Shown piece by piece: positions 1 through 12,100 of a stretch of 22,461 nucleotides of DNA; the stretch's first letter is position 1, and each line of letters opens with the position of its first letter. A model generated the notes under the pieces. The model was not told the origin of the DNA. It made no database searches and was given only the letters and a program-made list of their open reading frames with translations. The position numbers and the translations under genes were made by a program. Origin of the DNA: Elysia marginata. Its lineage: Eukaryota > Mollusca > Gastropoda > Plakobranchidae. Location of the stretch: NCBI GenBank assembly GCA_019649035.1, contig BMAT01005945.1:95730-118190 (forward strand). The letters run 5' to 3'.

Positions 1-85
1 CCTTAGTTTTGTAGTGAATACCTTGTCAACAAGTCTGCATCCACTGAGTGAGTGTAATGTCGTGTTTTGTCCTCCGTCTCCCCAG
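1..85 (+). other. End of the intron upstream of the first visible exon
   Basis: Ends in a pyrimidine-rich tract and CCCCAG acceptor. Earlier exons, including the signal peptide and most of the ectodomain, must lie to the left of the window. Confidence 0.65.
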
Positions 86-137
86 AATGCAGAGCTTCAT
101 CACATGTGCTGCTGTCTGGGAATGTGTGTGGAACCAG
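86..137 (+). CDS. Exon 1 of window: extracellular Cys-rich stub
   Basis: The acceptor is a CT-rich tract ending CCCCAG and the donor is CAG|GTGAGC. The exon encodes 17 residues containing CCCLGMC, then one base that pairs with TG of the next exon to make Val18. The upstream intron is phase 0. The phase match to the membrane exon and the good splice sites support it, but it is short and separated from exon 2 by 4.5 kb, so an extra unseen exon in between is possible. The four cysteines suggest the end of a disulphide-rich ectodomain; no named domain can be recognised from so few residues. Confidence 0.7.
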
Positions 138-3100
138 GTGAGCCCACATATAAACTTCTACATGGACAAAACCCGTTTGGATATTTTCTACTTTAACTTA
201 CCGCCTTTTGCATTTTTGGGCCCTGACATATTAACTTATGCCGTGTTAAGGCTAACTAAATATTGTTGACCAACAAGTGGCACAGCTGTGATCCATTTTT
301 GCTTTCACATGATGAAGAGCCCTGTTGGGAGGGTTTAGATCATATGAGGAAACAGAATTATTTCAATGTCTCAGTTTCTGAAATCACATCTGACGACAGC
401 ATGGCATTTGTGTCGTGTGGAACAACCAGCAGTCACCTGACATGGCTGCCTCCTGTACTGGCGCCACTGTAAAAGTCTCGGCTGTGATGTGCTCCTGGGA
501 TTGTTAAGGTGTTTTTGGGTTGTGAGGCTGAATGTGCTGGTAGCTGGGAGCAAGGAAGTTGTTGAGGGCCACTCCTATGATTGTGAAAGACCTTCCACTA
601 TGTTCACTCCACTGAGCGACTTAGAAGCAGCAATTTCAAAGAATTTCTTTTTCTGTGGGTAGGATGTGCCTGAATATAAAAAAAGTATGGTTATCGTCCT
701 CCACCACTAAAGGCAGTCTCAAGGTTTTACATAGGCCAATACACATCAGAGCAAATTCAACTCGTATTTCAGAGCATTTATAGTACGCCTGCCTATTACA
801 GTATTAGGTGCTTATTACTGACATTCCATAAGTTTCAAGCACTGCCTTTAGCCAGTACCCATTTTACAAGTGGATGGAATGAGGAAATTGTGGATTAGTA
901 TTGCTTTCCTAAAGATCTCCTATTGAATTCTTTTGTATAGAGATCTGTTTGTAATCTTTCTGTGTATCTTATACCCGAAGGTACTTCTGCAGTGTGAGAA
1001 AATCCGCTTAAAAAGCAGGAAACTTTTTGATTGAGCTATGCATAAACATATGTAAGAATAAAATGCACTTGACCAGTCATAGAGGCTCTGAGATTCTCAA
1101 CTCACTCCGAACTAAAAGTTCTTCCTTTACTAAATGGTTCATGCAGATGATACATTTTCCTCACTGTTAATCTTGTTTTAATGGGATCTTCAGAATAATC
1201 TGTCCAACTTTTGTGTCTTATCTATATTAGGAGAGTAACTTTGCATGTTTTAGTTCAGATTTATATATCTAAATTACTGGCCTTTACTTCCTATACACTC
1301 AATGGATTCCTAGTCAGAATGAGGAAATCTGAATGGCAAATTTCTTTCCCTGTCTGCAAGGAAGTGGCCAGGATTTAAACTCAGGACCTGTAATTTAAAA
1401 TTCGGAGACTGTCTTATAACTCTCAATGTTATACATACGTAAATAATTGAACTGAGAAAATGTTATTGCTATTTATAAACCTATTCTAATGTTCATGTGG
1501 GCATATGTTTGAAGCTTTCAATATTTGATACTTCACAAAGAGAAAAATCAACACAAAAGGATTTTTTTGATAATTTAGCAAGTAGAACTTATCAAAGAGA
1601 GTAAAAAGAAAATAACTGTCCTTCTAAACTTTATGGAATCTATTTCCCCTCAATTCTTATCTGAACGAAGTTGGAATGAGCTGACAAACGTCTTTGTTAC
1701 CTTTAAGGAATCTTTTGTCCAAATGCGCTACTAAGCTTTGCTGTTCTGCATTGGTTAAATTGTCAAATAAGACAAGTTTTAATATTACTTGGCTGTAAAC
1801 CTAACATTAGAAATACTAAGTGCGTTGCTTTATTATACGTCCTAATATATATGTGAACTTGGTGAAAAAAAAGTTGACGCGATACTTAAATTTACTTTAT
1901 GAAAGCACTTAAAACAACCCCCCCCCACACACACACACACACAAACACACACTTAAAATGTAAATCATGCAGCATCTAGGATAATGCTGCTTATCTCTGT
2001 GTGTCAATGACAACAAAGGTTAGTAAAGTCTCTCAGAGTCAGAGACAAAATGTTTGTAAAAATATCTCACAATTTGTTCAAATATTTCTTTTTTATACAA
2101 GGCAAAACATTTGTTGACCAGGTTCAGAGACGTGCAGATATTGTTGCCGCAGTGAGAAAAGAACAGTTTTAAAAAGTAAATTAAAGAGCATTTTGGTATA
2201 GCGCCTCTTAATCCATTAAAATGTTGTAAGTGTGTTACATGGGTTCCTGAGCAGCCCAATACCAACCAAATTACTTTCTGAACTCACATAGGAGCAGCAC
2301 TTACAGACTATTACTTTAGCATACAGACAAAATCTTTCACTAGCCATAGTGGGGTAGGCATTGAACACCTAAGTGTGGAAAAAGAAGATGTGTAAATTGT
2401 CCTTTCCAAGAAGTAAATTCTGACTTGCTCAACTCAACCAGAGGCTTGATCCTTAAACCTCTCTGTTCAAAATCCTGGTGTCTACCTCTAGACCATAACA
2501 CCAAATGAGAAAATGAGAAAGGAAGAGAGAGAGAGAGAGGAGTTTTAAAACAATAGCATTCTGGTTTAGCTGAGCTGATAAGAGTTTTTCTAAAAGAACC
2601 ATTTAGTTGTTGATATTTTGTATTTTTTTGTGTGAGCCAGTTGATAAACTTGAAGGTTTAGGCACCCTATATGGCATTGACCCTACCTCACCTGTCAGAA
2701 CGTTATCCTGAGGTCAACAGCACAAAATAGGCTCAACTCGATAGCCAAGGTCAGAAACTGGAGGCACATAAAAACAAACACAACCATAGCCCAGCTTGCG
2801 TCCTCTTATCAGTGACCTAGGGTTCCCCTGGAGAGGATCTGTAAACATGTCAAAACAAGGAAAGATCAACATGGTCATGTCAAAAGGTTTTTCTTTAACC
2901 CGCTCTGAAAGACAATTTTTTAATCTGGCACCACTTTTAACATGTCACATGTAACTTTAAATAAAGATAAGACTGTTTTTTTTCCCTACTCGCAACCCAA
3001 GAGCTCATATTGTAACAGAGACTAGTCTTTCTGTGTTTCACTTTGTTTAATAGATGTTCAAGAACTCTTTTGTGTTTCAATAATAATTTCTGGTTTCATA

Positions 3101-6100
3101 ATAAATGCAGCCAAGTCCTTTTTTTCCCAAACAGTTTTAAATACCAGCACCTAGTATTTGATTTGGAAAAAGGCTTATACAATTAAATGGTTTTATTTAA
3201 AACTGATGACTGGACCTTGTATAGCAAGAAACACAGAGTAACAACCTCGAGGGTTTGCAACGTCTAGTTAGAAGACCTGGACCTGTTTCAGTAGGATGAG
3301 AACAAAACACTAGCATACTTTTAGTGACACTCTTTCAACTCTTTCAGTCTTGCAACGAGTCAAACTGAGTCTTAAGTCAAACCTGTAAGGTAGTCAGATA
3401 TGGTATCATAGATGAGCTTATTTTCTTTACAAACAGGAAAGCTATATTGTACTTCTGTGTGAAGTTATAGCTGTTTGAAGTTGGACTTGTGAAATTTCAG
3501 GAAATGGAGAAAAAAGCATTGGAATTTTAGAAGACTCTATATGAGGCTTAGCAGCGATACCAATTGAAATTAAGCCAGTGGTGTCAGTGCTATCTCTGGT
3601 GTAGAACTGTTCAGATAGTTATACATATGCTGTAGTTGTACCAGTGGTGTCAGTGCTGTCTCTGGTGGTGTAGAACTGTTTAGTTTTACCTATGCCTGGC
3701 GTCCTGGGTGAATGAGTCAGAACTCAGATATAAAGTTTTTTTAGAGAAAACCATTAAGAGGCGTAGCTTTTTTATTGGTCTATATTTTAAACTCAGAAAA
3801 TTTTGAATACCTTTTCACAAAACACTGATAATTTCATGAAATTTTTTACGTATGGAAGCTTAGGAAAATGTCTTCTTCAAAAGAGTACCTTCTTTAGAGT
3901 TTAAAATTTCGACTTCATGCTACCTGTTACGTTGACTCTTTTGATAGTGCTACCTATGATGTTGACTCTTTTCATAGTACTACCTGTGATGTTGACTCTT
4001 TTGATAGTGCTACCTATGATGTTGACTCTTTTGATAGTGCTACCTATGACGTTGACTCTTTTGATAGTGCTACCTATGATGATGACTCTTTTGATAGTGC
4101 TACCTATGACGTTGGCTCTTTTGATAGTTCCACCTATGATGTTGACTCTTTTAAAGGGTACCTGTGATGTTTACTCTTTTCATAGTGCTAGCTATGATGT
4201 TAAACTTAAGTTCTCTTCTAGTGCTACCTATGTTTTTGACTCTTTTGATAATGCTACCTATGATGTTGGCTCTTTTGATAGTGCTACCTATGACGTTGAC
4301 TCTTTTGATAGTGCTACCTATGACGTTGACTCTTTTGATAGTGCTACCTATGATGTTGACTCTTTTCATAGTACTACCTATGATGTTGACTCTTTTGATA
4401 GTGCTACCTATGATGAAGTCATTTCATAGTGCTACCTATGATGAAGTCATTTCTTAGTGCAACCTATGAATTCGACTCTGTTGATAGGTCTACCCGTGAT
4501 TTTGACTCTATTGATAGTGTTACAAATGACATAAAACTTTTCTGATAACTTATTATGTTCACTCTGTGTAAGGTCCGTCCCCACCGTCCCCACCCCATCA
4601 CGCAGTGAGTGAGAAGGAAGCCATGCTGATCCTTGTCCTCTGCGTAGTTGGTCTGCTGGCCGTTGTGATCTGTATTGCCTGTGGATGTTACTGCAAGCGG
4701 AAGCACGTCCAGTTCTACTCTAAGCTGCCAGGTTGGTGCATTATTTAGTGTTGTTGCATATACTGGCACCATCGAATTAATTGTTCAAGTTATGTCTGTG
4801 TTAGTGACCCCTTCTACCTTCTTTGCTTTGCCCTTCACTGGAAAAGGAATTCTTCTGCAGATATTTTCTTGTATATTGTAGAGTCAAAATTAAGTTGAAT
4901 CTTTGATTAACTATTCAGTTTCTAGTAGGTAATAGTCAGTGAGCTCTCTAAAATATCCTTTTTTTTTTTTGTAGAATAAAATTTTTTTTTGTTTCGCTAT
5001 TTTTGATGTTATAGAAATTTGCTGTGCAGGTAAACCTCAATAACTTGGTTGGATTCTAAGAGTATATATACTGGGATAATTTATTAGCTGCTCATCTTTT
5101 GCTTTGTTTTCTTCAATTCACTTCAAGTTGATTCAGTTAATTAAAAACTACACAAGTAGTAGGTCCACATGTATTGGAAATAACCACTGGTTAGTCAGGC
5201 TGACAGTCTCTAACATTGTTACACTGATATAGAATCAATGTTAAGAAAAGAAATCCACCCATCCTTAACCAACAACAATAACATGCACTCCTCTCAACTC
5301 ATCCAGCTCTATGGAACACCTCCCCCCATCTCTGTCCTTGTTTCTCTCATCTCTAGAATTGACTTGAGCTTGCCTCATGTTTATAAAAACACTCGCATTC
5401 TTTTCAACTTCCTAGTATACTTTAGACTCAAAATTAACAGTAATCTCTCAGATCAAGTTTTCAATTAGGTCCTTTGGAGAATTTTTATCTATCTTGTCTT
5501 CTAAATGCCAAAGTTATTCAGAACACTAGTTGATTGTTGATGCTTTTGCTCTCTTTTCTCTGCTGTAGCAATCATTCCCAGTATCGACTCGAGCTTGCCT
5601 CCAGCGAGGTTTACGCCCTCGCACCGCCCGATGGGAGGGGGACCTGTGATCAATGGGCACATCCACTCTCAGCTCTCTGTCAGTGGTGATGGAGGGGGTG
5701 GGTTCGGCTCAGAGATGCGAGACTACGAGCCGTCCTCTGTACACACAGCAAGGCGAAAGAAGATTCCTATACTTATAGACCCGACCATTCACTCTAAGGA
5801 AGTGGACATGGGTCAAAGGTGAAAAAAATCGGCCGTTCTGTTGAATTTATCTTTGTGAAGTACCAATGAGTCGCTCCGAGACTGAAGTGAATGAGCTTCC
5901 GTGATGTTTGCTCTACAATCTATATGTGTACAGCTCCCACAATATGAGTCAACACGCACTGATGCTAAGAGAGATTAAAATTGAGGAAATTAACATTAGT
6001 TTCAAAGGTCCCGATTTTTTTGAAAATCTTTTACTGGTGAATATATATGTGATTTCATCATAGACAATGAAATGGGGTCTTTAAATGAGACAGTGTAAAA

Positions 6101-9100
6101 GACAATTACTAGCCAATCACTTTATATTTATTTTATTTTGATGTCTTTGGATGCTTTTTTTTTATTTCCGTTTCTTGTGAATGGAACTCAACCTTCCGAA
6201 TGCAATAATTCAGCCTTTAATGCATACTGTATATTATAATAATTCAGTCTATAATGCATACCACATAAGTTAATAATTCAGCCTATAATACATACTGTAA
6301 AATATAATAATTCAACCTATAATGCATACTGTATAATATAATACTTGAATAGTCTATAATACATACAGGTTTGAACTGATCCATATTGGTTCTAAAAGAT
6401 CCCTGTGGTCTGACCTGGTCTCTACTTATCTGTTCTGACCCCAACTGATCCCTGTTGATACAGGCTTGGAGGCAGTTTTTTCATGGACACCCACCTGGGC
6501 ACCTACAAGGAGATGACAGTTACGGTGAAGCGCCTCACGCTGTCCATCCACAACAACCAGCTGAGCTCTCGTGTGGTGGAGATAATGAAAGACGAGGTCT
6601 GGGCTCTCAGGTGAGGATTTTGTCCACTTTCATTTCCTTTTCTTTCTGCCAGCGTGGCTGGTTTGCAAGGATTCCAGTTGAGGATATATTAGTTACGTGA
6701 CCAGATGTTTGTTATTATAAAAATATGTTAAATTATAGGATAAGGAGAAAGATAATTTTTTCGCTCATTTATGGAAATTTGTTTTAGTTATGATGGAAAT
6801 TAATGGTACATCTTATAAAGAACATCTGTAACAAATACTGCTCCCATAATGCACTCTTACTAACAGAAATTTCATACCAAAGCTAAGACCATTTTAAAGT
6901 AAAAATGGACAATATTAAGTTGATGTAAATTTCTCATCACATTTGAAAGAGCTCCCTGCTAGAATTTGAACCTCTTCACTCCCTCGCCAAGCAGCTACTG
7001 AAGTAAAAATAAATGGTCAGTGTGTTTGCAAGATGACACATTTAAAAGACATGCCAAATTTCAGATGTCCATGTCGCTGTGTTATTAAAATTGTTGCCTA
7101 TTTTAATGGGGACAAATATTTAAAATATGCTCTTTTTTCTTCAATATAACTAGATTGTCCCTGTAAATGTCATGTGCAGTTGAGGTCTGACTGGCAATTA
7201 CAGTCAAACCTGCCTTGACAACCACCTCTCTGAGAAGACCACCTGTATTGACGACCACTTTACTATGACTCCCTTGCGTTTTTTCTATATTCTTATACTC
7301 TGCATGACGACCACCTTCCCAACGCGACCGCGGGCAGCTTTTTTTCTTACACTATTCTATATAATCTCTGTAAAAAACTCTCCCGAGGACGACCACTCTT
7401 AGGCTAGATCCACACAGACACCAGACCAGACCCGACCTTTTTTTGCCGGCTCCGCCGCCCACACTGAATTCGGAACCCGACGGTCAGACAACACCGTTTT
7501 GTTGTGAAAATGGCGTGCATCAGGAGGAGAAAATTGTTGTTGTGGTGAAGGAGAAGACTACGGATGTATAATAGACCAAGACGAATTTGGGTCCATCCCA
7601 TACAACAAAAGCAATAGCTTCCCATTGTGTTTGTATAGAATCTCTGTTGTGATGCAGTTTCTCTTTTTTGTCATAAATGGCTGGTCTCTGTTGAACACAT
7701 AGTATCAAACTTTCGTCATCTATTTTTGACACAGTTCCGTGAAAAGCACGTGTCTTGAAGGGAGATCGGCTTTCAAAATGCTAATTATAGCCATGATGAA
7801 AGGAAGCGGAAATAATTTGTGGAAGAAAGTATACACAAATTGTTTCCCCTTTTCCCCGACGGTCGTCTTGGAATGAACACGCTCATTCCCAAACGGTCTG
7901 GTCCGAGACGTCGGGTGTCAGTGTGGGCGTGTCGCCGTTTTTTACTACTTGTCCTTACTATCTTGCCGGTGTGAATTCTTTAGCACCAGAAAACGGTCTG
8001 ATCTGACCGTCGGGTCTGGTGTCTGTGTGGATCTACCCTTAATCGGACAAGTGCGAATTTGTTAGTTTCACACCTCCTTACCTCACGCTTATACGATCAT
8101 GTAATTGTTTACCTGTGATGTAAACCTACAAACAAAGTGGCCTGCGGTTACCAGATGACCAGCCACCGTGATGGTGAAACTGATACGCATGCAGGTGGAG
8201 ACAAGGCGCGACAAAAGCGTGCCCCTCCTCCCTCGTGCTTTGTTGTTTACCTGTGGTCCGTCTCTACAAGAGGGTTTAGCTTGTATATGGGGGTAGAGCC
8301 AGGTAGTGGTGGTTAAGAGACAATCATAGACAACTGGTTCCCAGTTTATCAAGTCTGCCAACATAGGCGGCGGGACAGATGCGATTGATCTTGATAACCA
8401 CAGATTGGATTAGAAATCCCCAGTTATAGAAAGAAGTAGAAATGCAGCTGCGTTGAAAAGTCATTGTTTAATCAAATGCCGAAACTGGCTTGGCAAATGG
8501 GAACTCATGGGAACTCAGAAGGGAAAGTTGTTTGCTACATTAAAAGAGAATTGAAATAAACTGTATTGTTACAGTTTTACATAAATATGCTGCCCAAGAG
8601 GACCACCTGTCCATGACGACCACAATCGTCATTGATCTTCAGTGGTCGTCTCAGGCAGGTTTGACTGTATTTCAATACTTGAAAAAAAAAAACGAATTGA
8701 AATGTGCAATTTTGCTACCATTGATTATGTGTAGAAAGCTGTTGATCTCAAAAGTTGCTTGGACTCTAGTAAGGCCTTTGATGGAAGTAGCAGTTTCATT
8801 TTTAATCTTTGTGTATGTCAACTACTCAGCCTTTTTTATCAATAGCTAGTAACTATGAATGGGATAACTATATCACAAACTTTACAGACACTTCAGGGTC
8901 TATCTGTGTCAGTTAAAAATGGCATGTTAAATCAGTTTGTGCTTCGCAGAGTCTTTTTTATCTTTTCAGAGCAAAGCTATAACTTCTTGTGGGCTTTTTT
9001 TTCCAGCCGACAGCGGCACAAGAATATTGTGTGCATTCTGGGTTTATGTCTAGATGGAAGGCTGCCGTTTCTGCTCACAGAGTTTGTGGTTGGGGACTGT

Positions 9101-12100
9101 CTCAAGGACTTCCTGCAGCGCAACAAACACCGCCTTATATGGCCGCAGCGGGTTAGGATGGTAAGGTCTCATAAAAGTTTTTTTTCAAAGACTTACCGCT
9201 TAAGCTCAGTAGAATAATTTTTTTAAATGACAAAGCAAGAAGTGGCAGCTCTAGATGCTATAATTCCATGTGTTGGGAAAATTATTTTTTAAATCTAGAT
9301 ATTGAAGGCAGTACAATATATTTCATTGTTTTTTTGATATCTATGCTTGTACTTCTAAAGCTTGCGTGCAAATGAAATTAATTATTTTGTTTCATATTAA
9401 GTTCATGTAGCTAGAAGCATTAATTTTACAACATTTTAGATTGTTTTTTTCTTTTGGCCCTTAAATTTGTTATGTAGCTTATTGGATAGGTTGTTTCTAA
9501 TGCCAATGTGCTTTCCATTCATTATTCGCTGTTAGAAGTTTTTTTTTAGCAAATTGATAGATATAGCACCAAGTGAAAATGCCCTTTTGTCTATTTTTTT
9601 TTCAAATTGCAAAAGAAAGATTGATTGAATAATTTTCAGAAATGGATCCTGATTTAGCTTACATAGAGAGAACAATTTGAAGAGTTTCTAACATTAATGA
9701 CAGAAAAACTTGTCACAGTAATGGAGCCTTTTTTTAGCAGTTTCCAACATTGGTGACAGAAAGATTTATCATAGTAATGGAGCCTTTATTTTAGCCTTGC
9801 AATTCACCTTAGGTGAGGTAAGCATCTAAGTACATAAAACGGATGTGTCACACGTGACATATTGCAAAATGATTAAATGAAAGTAAATGCAGGTAGCATC
9901 TGGAGCTGAATTTGTGGAAAGTAAAGATTGTTTTTAAATGGCACTTAATGGACAAAATGCTCTAAGCGCTTTACATGGGTTCCCTGACAGGCCATAATCA
10001 ACTACAGTAGAATTAACTTCATGTCAACATCTTTAAGGGAAACTCTTGCTTAAAGTCAACACTGTTTTGCAGTCTCATTCAGTATTTCTTTATATTTTTG
10101 TCATGGTCAAATACAACTCTTGCTTGTTACAGTCAACTCATTTTTTTTGGTCCAGGCATGTTGACTTTATCAGGATTCCACTGTAAAGATCTTCGGAACT
10201 CACAGAGCAGCAGCTATTGAAGTTCTGAAAAGATAAAAAAGCCATGCACACTCATTTAACACCTAAGTGCAGCAAAAAGAAAAAAAATTGGACCTTCAAA
10301 TGGCTTTTTCTTATAAAAATAATTCCCTATTTCCTGCTTCTCCGCCCTGGCTGAGAAGACATAATTATGTTTCAAAAGACTTTCTGAAGGACTAAATGTC
10401 TACTTGCCAAACATAGGCCCAGGGCTTGACCACTGGTCCTTGCAGTCTGAAAGTGGAGCGGGTACCACCAGACCATGTGGGATACACAGTGTGTTTGCTT
10501 TTCAATTTCTTTTTCAAATTTTTCTGTGATGGCCACTAGTGTTAAGTCCAAGCTTTGAGTTTAAACGTTACAAGTGAACTGTTTGGGTTGCTTGTGTTTC
10601 AGTGTAACCAAGTTGCTGACGGCATGGCTTTCCTTCATTCAACAAAACCTCCCATCATCCATAGAGATCTTCGCTGCGGCAATATCTTCCTCAGTGACAA
10701 CGATAATACTGTCAAGGTAGGAAATACATCAATTCTTCAATTCTTGTTTTGTACTACTGCACTCATGACTGTAAATTTTTAAAACTCTGAAAAGTTTTTT
10801 GTGGCTTGCAGTTGAACCTAAATTGCAATAAGAAGGGACAATTAGTTGTCATTGCTTGCCTCTTCCTTCTTCATATCTTTTAAGCGTTTAGCGTCTGTAA
10901 AATTTTGTACACTAAAAACCAAACTGTAAAAAAGCATAATCCACCTCCTTGATCGCAGTGCGTGGGACTTGCTCTAGTCTTGCTGATATAAAAAAACAGG
11001 GTACAGATTTTTCAGCCTTGCTGTAATATGTCCATTTTTTTCTCGAGGGCTAACATGCTTGTTAATGTGTTGAACACCCATAGAGTAAGCTCTCACTGAC
11101 GATTGTATGAGTGATTGTTGATAGCATTATGCATTAGCTAGGATTTAATCACAAATTGTTTAATTTCTCTACCATTGACAAGTAAATTATGCATTAGATA
11201 GGAATGAATCAAAAATTGTTTAATTTCTCTACCATTGACTAGTAGAAACAAGAACGAGCAGTTTCTGTTTCTCTTGTTTGCTTAACCTCATTTTAGCTTC
11301 CAGTTTACTTTCACATAAATGAAATTTTCACCCAGAACTAGAGGTTTTTTTTAATTGTCTAGTCCACCTGTTTTATAGACTGGTAACTGGAGAGGAAACT
11401 ATCAAATTATTCATACCTGAAGCTAACCACACAATCTGTAAGGTTAAAAATTTTCACAGCTCACTGGAAGGTTATAAGAACATTCATTTTATGAGTTGAA
11501 ATAAAATTGTTTAAATCTTGATGTACTACTTCCGGTTTTCGTTATAGTTGAGGTAATCAATCCGACCAAAATTATATAAAATCAACATTAGAAACTTCAT
11601 AAGTCGAATCTCTTGGAAAAAAGCAACATTTTGAATTAAGAAGATTTGTGGTATGCTCAAAAGGTCAGGTTTATTTACTAGGCCACTTCTCAGTTCTGTT
11701 GCAGCTTCTTGTCTCCCCCCACCCTCGTTTATACAAAGGTTAACTTATAACTTTGGCCATAGACGCCTGTGTGACTGGGAGGGTTCAGGACAGGCAACTT
11801 TGTGCAATGACTGAGTGTTTATTGTAAAACTGTCGTAGAACTGCTAGAGATTAAAAAGAAAACTATCTGTAGGCCTCCATATAAACTTTAAAATAACGAG
11901 AAGTAAACTTAGTGAACTTTGAATGAGGAGTTCAAATCTAACAAAGTCAAAAAGTTAAAAGAACAAAGGAAATATTTATTAGTGACATCAGACTAAGGTA
12001 TATTTCATGCAAGAGTATTAGTGTGATGCCCAATAAAATTGAAACTCTGTTTTTGATGTGATGATGGAACTATGTCCTTTTTCAATCATTCCCGTGTGTT

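Larger units (their letters stand above)
138..4605 (+). other. Intron 1 (4468 bp)
   Basis: AT-rich, GT-AG. It holds SINE-like debris near 1290-1430, a (CA)n run at 1918-1954, a tRNA-SINE at 2185-2503, a (GA)n run at 2521-2540, a 66-bp direct duplication at 3575-3706 and the 30-bp minisatellite at 3911-4530. The stretch near 860-890 resembles worn interspersed repeat. No further exon with coding signal was found. Confidence 0.7.
6611..9006 (+). other. Intron 4 (2396 bp) with nested transposons
   Basis: More than half of this intron is a TA-flanked transposon (7201-8667) that itself contains a TTA-flanked element (7402-8038). The remaining flanks, 6611-7198 and 8670-9006, are AT-rich with nothing recognised. 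The acceptor follows a T-rich tract. Confidence 0.8.
9161..10602 (+). other. Intron 5 (1442 bp)
   Basis: Contains a 56-bp duplication (about 9681-9791) and a minus-strand SINE (9927-10483) split by a small MITE (10005-10183). 9161-9680 is AT-rich with nothing recognised. Confidence 0.75.

Noticed and set aside
3917..4429. 170-residue open frame (and a 97-residue frame plus a minus-strand frame) over the minisatellite
   Set aside because: The repeat period of 30 is divisible by three, so frames stay open by construction. There are no splice sites or start context, and the frame shifts between repeat registers midway.
4464..4772. Minus-strand 102-residue open frame over exon 2
   Set aside because: Antisense shadow of the membrane exon and the end of the minisatellite.
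8089..8364. Minus-strand open frame inside the outer transposon
   Set aside because: No DDE/D transposase motif, helix-turn-helix or other recognisable feature; probably chance within a non-autonomous element.
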